Counted from the stretch's first letter, positions 34,753 to 43,742 are shown. The stretch: 64,000 nt of DNA from an uncultured Lachnospiraceae bacterium (GCA_904395885.1 CAJFOF010000053.1:1-64000); one strand, 5' to 3'. Notes: generated by a model from the sequence alone, not told the origin. Program-made: numbers and translations.

Positions 34753-36423
34753 GTGCTGTTGGAATTACACGTAAAGAATCTGGCGCTTATCGAGCAGGCT
34801 GACATAGAATTCAAAAAGGGCTTAAATATTCTGACCGGAGAGACCGGAGCCGGTAAGTCTGTCATCATTGGCTCCATCAACATGGCTTTGGGTGGAAAAG
34901 CATCCAGGGATAGCATTCGCCAGGGGGCGGAGAGCGCATATATCGAGCTGCTGTTTTCGGTGGAAGAACCGGAAAAGGTTCAGGCGTTGAAAGCACTGGA
35001 CGTCTTTCCGGATGACAGCGGCCTGGTAATTGTATCACGTAAAATCATGGCTTCCAGGAGCACGGCCAGGGTCAACGATGAGACTGTGACAAGCGGAAGG
35101 CTTAGGCAGATTACCAGCCTGCTTTTGGATATCCATGGACAGCACGACCATCAGTCCCTTCTGCACAAATCAAAACATCTGGAAATTCTGGACGCCTATC
35201 TGAGAGAAGAAACCCATTCCATAAAAGAAAAGATATCAAAAGAGTACCATAGGTTCCAGGAGCTGGGGAAACGCCTGGAAGCATTCAGCATGGACCGGGA
35301 AGGAAGGCTCAGGGAGGCCGATTTCTGTCGGTTCGAGATTGAGGAGATCGAGCAGGCAGCCTTAAGGCCGGGTGAGGAAGAAGAACTTGCACTGGAATAC
35401 CGCCGTTTTGCCCATTCCAGAAAAATAATGGAAAGCCTTTCGGCGGTCTATGAGGCTGTCCAGGGAGATGCGGTCAGCAGGGCTGTCCGGGAGCTGGATG
35501 GCGTGTACCAGTATGATGAGGCCGGTCTTTCTGACATAAAAGCGCTGCTTGACGATTTGGAAAGTCTTCTTGGAGATGCGGGAAGAGAAGTGGCCGCATA
35601 CATGGATGAGAGAACCTTTGACGAAGAACGATTCCGGCAGACTGAAGTTCGGCTGGATCAGATCAGGGGGCTTCAGGCAAAATACGGAGGGACAATCGAG
35701 GAAATTTTGAATACCTTGGCTGAGAAACGGAAACGTCTGGAAGAATTGGAGAATTACGACCAGATCCGGCAGGAAGTGGAAAAGGAACTGGAAAAATCCA
35801 GGATTCAGATGGAGAATTTGTGCCAACAATTACATCAGATCCGGCAGAACGGCTGTCAGACATTGAGCCATAAGATTCAAAAAGCTCTGGAGGATCTGAA
35901 TTTTCTGAATGTGGATTTTTCGATTGACCTGACCCGCCTGGATCATTACACTTCCAACGGCTTTGACGAGGCAGAGTTTAAGATTTCTGCTAATCCCGGA
36001 GAGCCGGCAAGGCCATTAAAAGATGTAGCTTCGGGAGGCGAGCTTTCCCGTGTCATGCTTGCTATAAAAGCTGTGCTGGCGGATACGGATGACATTCCCA
36101 CCCTTATTTTTGATGAGATTGACACTGGTATCAGCGGCCGAACGGCCCAAAAAGTATCAGAAAAACTTTCACTGATTGCAAAAAAGCATCAGGTGATCTG
36201 TATTACCCATCTTCCGCAGATTGCCGCCATGGCTGACAGCCACTACGAAATTTCCAAGTCACCGAAAGACGGGCGCACTGTGACGACGATTTGCTGCTTA
36301 AAAGACAATGAGATCGTCCATGAGCTGGCCAGACTTTTGGGCGGGGCAGAAATTACAGACACGGTTCTGGAAAACGCCCGTGAAATGAAAAAACTGGCAG
36401 ACAAAACAAAGATGGGCGAATAA
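34753..36423 (+). CDS. recN: DNA repair protein RecN
   Basis: This 556-residue SMC-like ATPase has Walker A GETGAGKS (about residues 29-36), long coiled coils in the middle and the signature and Walker B region SGGELSRVMLAIK and LIFDEIDTGISG near the C-terminus. RecN tethers and helps repair double-strand breaks. Translation starts at GTG 34753 behind GGAGGCGG. Confidence 0.97.
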   Translation: MLLELHVKNLALIEQADIEFKKGLNILTGETGAGKSVIIGSINMALGGKASRDSIRQGAESAYIELLFSVEEPEKVQALKALDVFPDDSGLVIVSRKIMASRSTARVNDETVTSGRLRQITSLLLDIHGQHDHQSLLHKSKHLEILDAYLREETHSIKEKISKEYHRFQELGKRLEAFSMDREGRLREADFCRFEIEEIEQAALRPGEEEELALEYRRFAHSRKIMESLSAVYEAVQGDAVSRAVRELDGVYQYDEAGLSDIKALLDDLESLLGDAGREVAAYMDERTFDEERFRQTEVRLDQIRGLQAKYGGTIEEILNTLAEKRKRLEELENYDQIRQEVEKELEKSRIQMENLCQQLHQIRQNGCQTLSHKIQKALEDLNFLNVDFSIDLTRLDHYTSNGFDEAEFKISANPGEPARPLKDVASGGELSRVMLAIKAVLADTDDIPTLIFDEIDTGISGRTAQKVSEKLSLIAKKHQVICITHLPQIAAMADSHYEISKSPKDGRTVTTICCLKDNEIVHELARLLGGAEITDTVLENAREMKKLADKTKMGE

Positions 36424-36437
36424 ACTAAACTCTGACA

Positions 36438-36466
36438 GATTACATTTTCCGTTTTGACTCATACTA
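36438..36466 (+). promoter_or_regulatory. Possible forespore (sigma-G/F-type) promoter of spoIVB
   Basis: CATACTA (36460-36466) fits the -10 of sigma-F/G promoters. GATTA (36438-36442), 17 bases upstream, is a weak match to the -35 (GMATA). spoIVB is transcribed by these factors in Bacillus. Core positions are seen; factor identity is inferred. Confidence 0.4.
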
Positions 36467-36493
36467 ACTCATGTAGACGCAAGAAGAGGAGGT

Positions 36494-37786
36494 ATGGCTA
36501 TGACAGAACGGAAGCATTTTTACAAGGTGCTGCGCCGGATATTCTGTGCAGCACTTTTATTTTCGGTTGGTTTTACCTGGTACTATCTGGACCGGTCTAT
36601 TCCGGATGAAGTCAACATTGTGGCGGAGGAAGAAGAACTGTTCAGCCTGAATCTGCCTTTAAGCGCCAGTTTTACCAGCGAGAGCGAAGAAGTGGCAGTG
36701 GGCAATGGTTCCAATATTCCCAAGGGAGAAGTAAGAATTGAGACCGGCCAGCCGGTGGCCCTTTACTCTGAGACCCAGGGCAGCTATAAAGTAGGGGTAA
36801 AACTCTTTGGCCTGTTTCAGCTAAAGGAGATGCAGGTCAATGTGGTGGATACCCATTATGCCATCCCCTGTGGCGTTCCGGTGGGAATTTACTTAAAATC
36901 AGACGGTGTTATGGTGATTGGAACAGGAAAAATTACCGACGCATCCGGCCAGGAGACAGAACCGGCATATGGGCTGCTAAAATCCGGGGATTATATTGAG
37001 GAGGTGGACGGAAAACCCCTGGAAAATAAAGAACAGTTGATTGAGGCTGTCAACCAGGCGGGAGCCAATGGGACAGGAAAAGTAGAGCTGAAGATACGCA
37101 GAGACGGGGAGGAGATGGAGGTCAATGTAGATACCGTTGCTGCAGATGATGGTACGTATAAGCTGGGGGCCTGGGTCCGGGACGATACGCAGGGGATTGG
37201 AACCATGACATATCTGGACCTTAATGGAAAATTCGGCGCTTTGGGCCACGGCATCAGCGACAGCGATACAGGGGAAGTAGTGTCTATAGAAGAAGGAGCT
37301 CTCTATGAAACTCAGATTATGGGGATTGAAAAAGGCTCCCCCGGAAAGCCTGGCGTTATGAGCGGCGTAATCTACTATGGCCCCGCCTCGCAGCTTGGAA
37401 CTGTCACTGCCAACACGGAAGAAGGAATTTTTGGTACGGCGGGGGAAGAACTGAGAAATCAGCTTGCAGGGGAAGCGCTGCCTATCGGCTACCGCCAGGA
37501 TGTTCATACAGGTGAGGCCGTCATACGAAGCAGCGTATCCGGGGAAGTGAAAGACTATAAGATAGAAATCCAAAAGGTAGATTACTCTACATCCCATAAA
37601 AACAAAGGTATGGTGATCAAGGTGGTGGATGAGGAGTTGCTGAATCTGACTGGCGGGATTGTACAGGGGATGAGCGGAAGTCCCATTATTCAGGATGGAA
37701 AGCTGGTCGGGGCAGTCACTCATGTATTTGTCCAGGATTCAACCAGGGGATATGGAATATTTATTGAGAATATGCTGGCTCACTGA
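36494..37786 (+). CDS. spoIVB: SpoIVB peptidase
   Basis: SpoIVB is the forespore-secreted serine peptidase that starts sigma-K activation by cleaving SpoIVFA. The 430-residue protein has one N-terminal membrane helix, a PDZ domain (around residues 145-215, with YGLLKSGDYIEEVDGKPLENKEQL) and the S55 peptidase domain. The catalytic histidine is in GALGHGISD (about residue 251) and the catalytic serine in QGMSGSPII (about residue 395). It lies after recN, in the order known from Bacillus and clostridia. Confidence 0.96.
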   Translation: MAMTERKHFYKVLRRIFCAALLFSVGFTWYYLDRSIPDEVNIVAEEEELFSLNLPLSASFTSESEEVAVGNGSNIPKGEVRIETGQPVALYSETQGSYKVGVKLFGLFQLKEMQVNVVDTHYAIPCGVPVGIYLKSDGVMVIGTGKITDASGQETEPAYGLLKSGDYIEEVDGKPLENKEQLIEAVNQAGANGTGKVELKIRRDGEEMEVNVDTVAADDGTYKLGAWVRDDTQGIGTMTYLDLNGKFGALGHGISDSDTGEVVSIEEGALYETQIMGIEKGSPGKPGVMSGVIYYGPASQLGTVTANTEEGIFGTAGEELRNQLAGEALPIGYRQDVHTGEAVIRSSVSGEVKDYKIEIQKVDYSTSHKNKGMVIKVVDEELLNLTGGIVQGMSGSPIIQDGKLVGAVTHVFVQDSTRGYGIFIENMLAH

Positions 37787-37801
37787 GTCGGCCAGAGAGA
37801 G

Positions 37802-37850
37802 AAACGGGAACATTGGATCGAGGATTGCCGATCGCGGAATGTTCCCGTTT
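37802..37850. terminator. Hairpin between convergent spoIVB and MATE genes
   Basis: A perfect 13-bp stem (37802-37814 with 37838-37850) has an inner GATCG/CGATC pair. Weak T-runs follow on both strands, so it probably works in both directions. Confidence 0.7.
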
Positions 37851-37890
37851 GAGTTTTCTGTTTGGTGTACAGCATCAGTGCACGGAGGAT

Positions 37891-39213
37891 TTACGCCGGC
37901 AGCTCTTTCGTATACTTTGCCATCATCCGCCCGGCGTACAGTGCTGTGATCAGTTCTGTAATAGGCATGGCGAACCAGAGAGAGTCAGCGCCTAAAAGGC
38001 TGGGGAGCGCCAATATCAGAGCGCCGCTGACAACCAGACCTCTGGATACAGAAACAACAAACGCGGTTTTGGGCTTCAGCAGCACCTGGAAATAGTAAGT
38101 AGAAAAGATATTAAAGGGCAACAGCAGGAAGGATATGCTGTAGTGGCGGATAATAGCCGGTGCGATTTCCAGAATGTGTTCCGTTGGCTCCATAAAGATG
38201 CGAATGTACAGGTTGGGAGCAGTCAGACTCAGAACAGTCCAAAAGACACCGAAAACTGCCGCTGTTTTCAGAGCGTAAGAGAGAGTCTCCCGGATCCGGC
38301 CGCCTTTTTTGGCTCCGTAATTGATGGAGATAATAGGCTGAGAAGCCTGGCCAACGCTGTAAGCACAGCACTGGACAAAAGTGCTGACATTTACAATGGG
38401 ACCATAGACAGACAGGGCGTCGGCTCCCAGACATTTCATGATCTGGCGGTTAAATAAAATAGTCAAAAATCCCATGGCGATGTCGATAAAAAAAGTAGAA
38501 AAACCGGTGATACAGATTTCTTTCAGCTTTTTCAGAGGCTCAGAGGGTTTTACAAGAGTGAGGGTATTTTTCTTTGACCGGAAGTGGGTCAGCATCACAA
38601 CCACGGAAATACAGGAACCAATAGCGGTAGCCAGCCCTGCCCCAAAGATTCCCATATCCAGTACAAAGACGAAAACATAGTCGCCGATGACGTTAAAGAC
38701 GCCTCCGGACAGGACGCCGGCAGTCGCCAGTTCCGGATTTTGATCGTTTCTTAAAAATCCCGCAAGGAACTGAGTGAACAGGAACAGGGGCAGGGTGCAT
38801 TTTATTGGGAGCAGATATTCCTGGGCAAGCGGAAGCAGACGTTCATCTGCGCCGAAGAAGAGCAGGAGAGATTCCTCCCACTTGAGAACTGCGGCCCAGG
38901 AAAGAACTGCCAGTATGACAGAGCCGATCAAAGCGGTTGTAAAATATTCATTTTCGTTTTCCGTTTTCGTTCCGCGGCCCTTTAATGTACTGAAGATGAC
39001 AGATCCGCCGGTTCCCATGAGAAGTCCCAAACTGTATATAATATTCCAGACTGGAGCGACGACTGCCAGGGCTGCAGTTCCGTCCGGCCCGTGATATTGC
39101 CCTACCATGGCCATGTCCACGATAGAATAGATCGATGTAATCAGAGCGCTTCCAAAAGCAGCGCCCAGATACTTAAAGTAAATCGGCCGGATACGTCCAT
39201 TCAAAAAATCCAT
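37891..39213 (-). CDS. MATE-family efflux transporter with structured leader (MepA-like)
   Basis: This is a 440-residue protein with about twelve helices. It has the N-terminal IYSIVDMAMVGQYHG pattern of MATE exporters and a second-half SVGQASQPIISINYGA motif close to the MepA-type NorM/DinF group. It starts at ATG 39213 behind AAGAGGTAG. It is convergent with spoIVB. A promoter, an aptamer-like fold and an intrinsic terminator lie in the 200 bases upstream, so expression is probably controlled by premature termination. The ligand and substrate are unknown; a toxic small cation is one possibility. Confidence 0.93.
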   Translation of the reverse strand: MDFLNGRIRPIYFKYLGAAFGSALITSIYSIVDMAMVGQYHGPDGTAALAVVAPVWNIIYSLGLLMGTGGSVIFSTLKGRGTKTENENEYFTTALIGSVILAVLSWAAVLKWEESLLLFFGADERLLPLAQEYLLPIKCTLPLFLFTQFLAGFLRNDQNPELATAGVLSGGVFNVIGDYVFVFVLDMGIFGAGLATAIGSCISVVVMLTHFRSKKNTLTLVKPSEPLKKLKEICITGFSTFFIDIAMGFLTILFNRQIMKCLGADALSVYGPIVNVSTFVQCCAYSVGQASQPIISINYGAKKGGRIRETLSYALKTAAVFGVFWTVLSLTAPNLYIRIFMEPTEHILEIAPAIIRHYSISFLLLPFNIFSTYYFQVLLKPKTAFVVSVSRGLVVSGALILALPSLLGADSLWFAMPITELITALYAGRMMAKYTKELPA

Positions 39214-39283
39214 AATTCTACCTCTTTTCGTTTATGTATGAGAGCAGATCCCCAGCGAAGAATCTTGATTCCAGCGGAAAATC

Positions 39284-39331
39284 AAAAAGCCGGATAAGAA
39301 ACAGGCATCTCAGCCTGAGCCTTATCCGGCT
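39284..39331 (-). terminator. Intrinsic terminator within the MATE leader
   Basis: On the minus strand GCCGGATAAG (39321-39330) pairs with CTTATCCGGC (39289-39298) and TTTTT follows. It lies about 75 bases before the start codon, so it is in the leader and not at a gene end. This is the mark of an attenuator or riboswitch. Confidence 0.88.
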
Positions 39332-39410
39332 AAAATCATTTCCTGCGGAAAAGGCAAAGCACTCTGATATGCCTTGTCCTCTCTGCGTATGATCCGCCCT
39401 CCGAGCAAGC
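39319..39410 (-). ncRNA. Candidate riboswitch or attenuator upstream of MATE gene
   Basis: On the minus strand GCGGA (39393-39397) pairs with TCCGC (39345-39349), and AAGGCA (39370-39375) pairs with TGCCTT (39351-39356). The two 3' arms are contiguous. The same 3' segment, GCCTTTTCCG (39346-39355), can instead pair with CGGATAAGGC (39319-39328) with one mismatch. That second pairing would take up the 5' arm of the terminator. The folds therefore exclude each other. MATE genes of clostridia are known targets of guanidine-IV (mepA motif) riboswitches; whether this belongs to that class is not shown. Confidence 0.6.
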
Positions 39411-39416
39411 TCTTTT

Positions 39417-39444
39417 ATTATACAAAAATGGAGGCGTTTGTCAA
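39417..39444 (-). promoter_or_regulatory. Promoter of the MATE leader
   Basis: On the minus strand a consensus TTGACA (39439-39444) and TATAAT (39417-39422) are 16 bases apart. Transcription would start near 39410, which gives a leader of about 200 bases before the start codon. Confidence 0.8.
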
Positions 39445-39525
39445 GCGGGAGAAGGGAGATTTTGCAGCAAAAGCGCAGGCCGTAACAGGAGAACAGGAAA
39501 ATCGTTTGGAAACGCTGCCTGCCCC

Positions 39526-39555
39526 TTGCCAATCTAGGGTAAAAAAAAGTATAAT
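39526..39555 (+). promoter_or_regulatory. Promoter of sugar transferase gene
   Basis: TTGCCA (39526-39531) and TATAAT (39550-39555) are 18 bases apart, about 70 bases before the gene. Together with the MATE leader and promoter this accounts for most of the 414-base gap 39214-39627. Confidence 0.6.
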
Positions 39556-39627
39556 AAGGATTAGAAGCGGTACATCTTTTTAACTATGGCTGGCGCAGGT
39601 GATAAGTATAAATAGGTTGGGGACAGT

Positions 39628-41031
39628 ATGAAACAGGCAAGAACAAAACATTTGGATTTTATATTAGGGGATATTTTGGCTTTGGAACTGGCTCACGGAA
39701 TTATGGTGCTTGTGAGCAACGGCCGTTTGAACGAAGAACTTCTGAAGTGGTATCTGCAGTTGGGAATTCTTCTGGCGGTTATTAATTTGGCAGTAATTGC
39801 GTTTACGGACAGCTACCGGGATGTGCTCCGGAGAGGCTATCTGAAGGAAATGATCGCTGTCTGCAAGAGGATGGTTGTAGTCTTTGCGCTGGAGATTGTT
39901 TTTTTATTTGCTTTTCAGTTGAGCGCAATTTTTTCCCGATGGATCCTTTTTGCCACCCTTTTTCTGGGGATTTTTCTGATGTATGGCGAAAGACTGCTGC
40001 TGAAATCTTATCTGAAGAAGCGGTTCAGACAGGTGAAATATGCCAGAACACTGATGGTGATTGCGACGGCTGATCAGGCCAGAATTATGATTCAACGGCT
40101 GAATTCATCCGCTCTTTCCATATTTAAAATTGAGGGCCTGGCAGTGACAGACCAGGACATGAAAGGACTGGAGATAGAAGGAATTCTGGTCACTGCCAAT
40201 AAAGGAGAAATCCCGGAATATGTCAGCTCCCACATTGTCGACGAGATTCTGATCAGTGTTCCGGACGACCCCCAATATGAATCCAAGATGGCAAAATTGT
40301 TTCTCTCCATCGGCCTTGTAGTACATATCTATATGGAACAGTATTTCCAGGATCTGCCGAACAGGGAGCAGCAGCGGATCAGCGGCATGAATGTTCTGAC
40401 CTGTTTTAACCGGGAAATACCGATGGGCGCTGCTCTCCTCAAGCGATTGATGGATATCGCAGGCGGGCTTGTAGGGACGGTTTTGGCTCTGATAGTCGGG
40501 ATGGTAATTGGCCCGATTATTTATATTAAATCACCAGGTCCGATTATTTTTTCACAGATACGGGTGGGAAGGAACGGAAGAAAATTCCGCATCTACAAAT
40601 TTCGATCCATGTATATGGATGCCGAAGAACGGAAAAAAGAGCTGATGGACAGAAATAAAATAAAGGGAAATATGTTTAAAATTGACGATGATCCCAGAAT
40701 CATTCCGGGTATCGGCCATTTTATCCGAAGAACCAGTTTGGATGAATTTCCCCAGTTTTTTAATGTCTTAAAAGGTGACATGAGTCTGGTGGGAACGCGG
40801 CCGCCGACGGTAGATGAATACGAAAAATACAGCTTTTATCAGAATAAAAGGCTGGCTGTAAAGCCGGGAATTACAGGCGTATGGCAGATCAGCGGGCGGA
40901 GCGATATTACGGATTTTGACGAGGTAGTGAGGCTGGACAGTGAATATATTGACGACTGGAATATTGAAAAGGACATAAAGATTCTTCTAAAGACAATTCT
41001 CGTAATTTTTACCCGAAAAGGGAGCGCATAA
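39628..41031 (+). CDS. Polyprenyl glycosylphosphotransferase (exopolysaccharide-type initiating sugar transferase)
   Basis: This 467-residue protein puts the first sugar phosphate on undecaprenyl phosphate to start a surface polysaccharide. It has four N-terminal helices, a CoA-binding-like middle domain, a further helix (about residues 278-300) and the catalytic domain. That domain carries KFRSMYMDAE, RRTSLDEFPQFFNVLKGDMSLVGTRP and KPGITGVWQISGRS, all typical of the WcaJ/WbaP family. No other polysaccharide genes are beside it. It has its own promoter and terminator, so it stands as a single unit between spoIVB and spo0A. Confidence 0.94.
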   Translation: MKQARTKHLDFILGDILALELAHGIMVLVSNGRLNEELLKWYLQLGILLAVINLAVIAFTDSYRDVLRRGYLKEMIAVCKRMVVVFALEIVFLFAFQLSAIFSRWILFATLFLGIFLMYGERLLLKSYLKKRFRQVKYARTLMVIATADQARIMIQRLNSSALSIFKIEGLAVTDQDMKGLEIEGILVTANKGEIPEYVSSHIVDEILISVPDDPQYESKMAKLFLSIGLVVHIYMEQYFQDLPNREQQRISGMNVLTCFNREIPMGAALLKRLMDIAGGLVGTVLALIVGMVIGPIIYIKSPGPIIFSQIRVGRNGRKFRIYKFRSMYMDAEERKKELMDRNKIKGNMFKIDDDPRIIPGIGHFIRRTSLDEFPQFFNVLKGDMSLVGTRPPTVDEYEKYSFYQNKRLAVKPGITGVWQISGRSDITDFDEVVRLDSEYIDDWNIEKDIKILLKTILVIFTRKGSA

Positions 41032-41070
41032 AGGCGGGGAAGACAAAAATGATACGGGAAAAGAGGGGTG

Positions 41071-41098
41071 GCCGGGCATAAATTGCCCGGCTATTTTT
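41071..41098 (+). terminator. Terminator of sugar transferase gene
   Basis: GCCGGGCA (41071-41078) pairs with TGCCCGGC (41084-41091), and TATTTTTT follows. Confidence 0.9.
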
Positions 41099-41141
41099 TC
41101 GCCATTTTCCTCTGATTTCGGCTTCATTTCAGCGAGAAAAT

Positions 41142-41148
41142 TGTCGAA
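41142..41148 (+). promoter_or_regulatory. 0A box upstream of spo0A
   Basis: TGTCGAA is the core of the Spo0A~P binding site. It lies 19 bases before the spo0A -35 element, so autoregulation is likely. Confidence 0.55.
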
Positions 41149-41166
41149 ACTTGCGATTGAATCTCG

Positions 41167-41196
41167 TTGCGGAGGGCAAAAATTCAAGGATATAAT
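41167..41196 (+). promoter_or_regulatory. Promoter of spo0A
   Basis: TTGCGG (41167-41172) and TATAAT (41191-41196) are 18 bases apart, 55 bases before the start codon. Confidence 0.5.
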
Positions 41197-41250
41197 ACAT
41201 GGTACAGCACAAAACGCTGGAAATGTAAAAATAAGGAGGAGAGTTTTCAC

Positions 41251-42057
41251 ATGGCAGAATTAAACGTGGCGATTGCAGATGATAACCCGCAGACTCTGGG
41301 TCTGCTCCAGGATATTGTAGAGGGAGAAGAAGGATTTCATGTAGTGGGCAAAGCGGATAATGGCGAAGATGCATATGCCATGATTGTCAAAACGAATCCG
41401 GATATTGTGCTTCTGGACGTGATTATGCCAGGGCTTGACGGGATTTCTGTGATGGAAAAAATAAAAAGAAACCGTTCTTTGGAGAAAATGCCGTATTTTA
41501 TCATGATAACTGCAGCCGGCAGTGAAAATGTGACGGCAGACGCCTTTCGGATGGGAGCCAGCTATTACATCATGAAGCCCTTTAACCGTGAGATTATTGT
41601 AGATAAGATACACCGAGTCGGAAAAGTACCGGTGGGAATTCCGGAAGCGGCCGAGGCCAAACGGATTCGCCCTTACATCGACAAAGCCGAGTATATGAAG
41701 CAGAACCTGGAAAATGATGTCACTCACATTCTCCACGAGATCGGAATTCCTGCCCATATTAAAGGGTACCAATATCTGAGAGATGCAATTATCATATCTG
41801 TTGAAGATCACGAGATGCTGACTTCAGTGACCAAAATTCTGTATCCTACCATAGCAAAAAAACACCAGACTACCCCAAGCCGTGTCGAGAGGGCAATCCG
41901 CCATGCGATCGAAGTGGCCTGGAGCCGGGGAAAAATGGACACGATCAATGAGTTGTTCGGATATACGGTCAGCAATGGAAAAGGAAAGCCAACCAATTCG
42001 GAATTCATTGCCTTAATTGCAGATAAAATACGCCTGGACTACAAACGAATTTCATAA
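41251..42057 (+). CDS. spo0A: Sporulation master regulator Spo0A
   Basis: Spo0A~P switches on entry into sporulation. The 268-residue protein has a receiver domain (Asp10/Asp11, phosphoacceptor Asp56 in LLDVIMP, Lys in IMKPF) and the C-terminal effector with the recognition helix region [21 protein letters not shown], almost identical across endospore formers. The ATG at 41251 follows AGGAGG; upstream in-frame sequence lies in the promoter region. Clostridia lack the Bacillus phosphorelay, so orphan kinases elsewhere probably phosphorylate it. Confidence 0.98.
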   Translation: MAELNVAIADDNPQTLGLLQDIVEGEEGFHVVGKADNGEDAYAMIVKTNPDIVLLDVIMPGLDGISVMEKIKRNRSLEKMPYFIMITAAGSENVTADAFRMGASYYIMKPFNREIIVDKIHRVGKVPVGIPEAAEAKRIRPYIDKAEYMKQNLENDVTHILHEIGIPAHIKGYQYLRDAIIISVEDHEMLTSVTKILYPTIAKKHQTTPSRVERAIRHAIEVAWSRGKMDTINELFGYTVSNGKGKPTNSEFIALIADKIRLDYKRIS

Positions 42058-42154
42058 AAATTACAGATTAGACTTCCTAAAACCTGAAAAGTATTGTATA
42101 CTGTTAATAATGAGAATGGCCCACGGGGAACTATAAGGTTAGGGAGGTTTTTTC

Positions 42155-43600
42155 ATGAAAAAAATATTATTTGTGGCATCGGAAGCAGTTCCGTTCATTA
42201 AAACAGGAGGACTTGCAGACGTAGTCGGCTCGCTGCCCAAGTGTTTTGATAAACAGTATTTTGACGTCCGTGTTATGATCCCCAAATATTTGTGCATTAA
42301 GGAAGAATGGCGCAACCAGATGACCTATATCAACCACTTTTATATGGACTATCTGGGAGAAAGCAAATATGTTGGAATCATGCAGTATGTCCATGAGGGA
42401 ATAACGTTTTATTTTATTGATAACGAGGGGTATTTCTGCGGGGACAAGCCCTATGGCGACTGGTACCATGACCTGGAGAAGTTCTCTTTCTTCTGTAAAG
42501 CAGCACTGTCTTCCCTTCCGGTGATCGGCTGGCAGCCTGACGTTGTCCATTGCCACGACTGGCAGACGGGCCTGATCCCTGTTCACTTAAAAGACCGGTT
42601 CCACGAAGGAGAATTTTTCCGCAATATGAAGTCGGTCATTACGATTCACAACTTAAAATTCCAGGGTGTCTGGGATGTAAAAACGATTCAGAGATTTTCC
42701 GGGCTGCCAGATTATTACTTTACTCCAGATAAGCTGGAGGCGTACAAAGACGGAAATATGCTGAAGGGTGGTATTGTCTATGCAGATGCCATTACCACTG
42801 TAAGCAATACCTATGCGGAGGAAATCAAGATGCCGTTTTACGGAGAAGGTTTGGACGGGCTGATGAGAGCCAGAGCCGGAAGCCTTCGTGGAATCGTAAA
42901 CGGTATTGATTATGACGAGTTCAATCCGGAAACGGACAACTTTATCGTACAGAAATACAATGCCAAGAATTTCCGCAAGGAAAAAGCAAAAAATAAGGTG
43001 GCTCTTCAGGAAGAGCTGGGGCTGGTGAAAGATCCGGGCAAATTTATGATTGGTATTGTATCCCGGCTGACAGACCAGAAGGGCATGGATCTGATTCAAT
43101 GTGTGATGGATGAAATCTGCAGCGATGATCTGCAGTTTGTAGTTTTGGGAACCGGTGATGAACGGTACGAGAACATGTTCCGGCATTACGACTGGAAGTA
43201 CAATGACAGGGTATCGGCCAACATTTACTATTCCAATCCAATGTCTCATAAGATCTACGCCGCCTGCGACGCCTACCTGATGCCATCGCTGTTTGAACCC
43301 TGCGGCCTGAGCCAGCTCATCGCTCTGCGGTACGGCACCGTTCCGGTGGTTCGCGAGACAGGGGGATTGAAGGATACAGTGGAGCCTTACAATGAGTACG
43401 AGGGCACCGGCACTGGATTTTCCTTTGCAAACTACAATGCTCATGAAATGTTAGGTAGCATTCAGTACGCAAAATATGTATATTACAACAAGAAGCGCGA
43501 GTGGAACAAGATTATTGACAGAGGAATGGCCAGGGACTATTCCTGGCATACATCGGCACTGAAATATCAGGAGCTGTATGACTGGCTGATCGGCTATTGA
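42155..43600 (+). CDS. glgA: Glycogen synthase (ADP-glucose type)
   Basis: GlgA elongates alpha-1,4-glucan from ADP-glucose. The 481-residue GT5 protein has the N-terminal TGGLADVVGSLPK loop (about residues 16-28), the HDWQTGL block, and the C-terminal ACDAYLMPSLFEPCGLSQLIALRYGTVPVVRETGGL nucleotide-sugar region. Other glg genes are not in the window. Confidence 0.97.
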   Translation: MKKILFVASEAVPFIKTGGLADVVGSLPKCFDKQYFDVRVMIPKYLCIKEEWRNQMTYINHFYMDYLGESKYVGIMQYVHEGITFYFIDNEGYFCGDKPYGDWYHDLEKFSFFCKAALSSLPVIGWQPDVVHCHDWQTGLIPVHLKDRFHEGEFFRNMKSVITIHNLKFQGVWDVKTIQRFSGLPDYYFTPDKLEAYKDGNMLKGGIVYADAITTVSNTYAEEIKMPFYGEGLDGLMRARAGSLRGIVNGIDYDEFNPETDNFIVQKYNAKNFRKEKAKNKVALQEELGLVKDPGKFMIGIVSRLTDQKGMDLIQCVMDEICSDDLQFVVLGTGDERYENMFRHYDWKYNDRVSANIYYSNPMSHKIYAACDAYLMPSLFEPCGLSQLIALRYGTVPVVRETGGLKDTVEPYNEYEGTGTGFSFANYNAHEMLGSIQYAKYVYYNKKREWNKIIDRGMARDYSWHTSALKYQELYDWLIGY

Positions 43601-43662
43601 TTACAAAACAGCGTTTCAGGACAGCGCAATGCTGAAATCTGTGTGATAAGAAAATACAATGT

Positions 43663-43719
43663 GACAGGGAGGGGCTGTTGCGGCTGACCGGTTTGAGAGG
43701 CCGTAACGGCCCCACTGTC
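43663..43719 (+). other. Long hairpin directly before the PAP2-like gene
   Basis: GGGGCTGTTGCGGC (43671-43684) pairs with GCCGTAACGGCCCC (43700-43713) along 14 bp with two G-U pairs. GACAG (43663-43667) and CTGTC (43715-43719) extend it. No T-run follows. It lies 24 bases before the next start codon. It may be a glgA terminator or a leader control element. Confidence 0.5.
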
Positions 43720-43742
43720 GCAGTCTGAACAGAGGAGAGATT

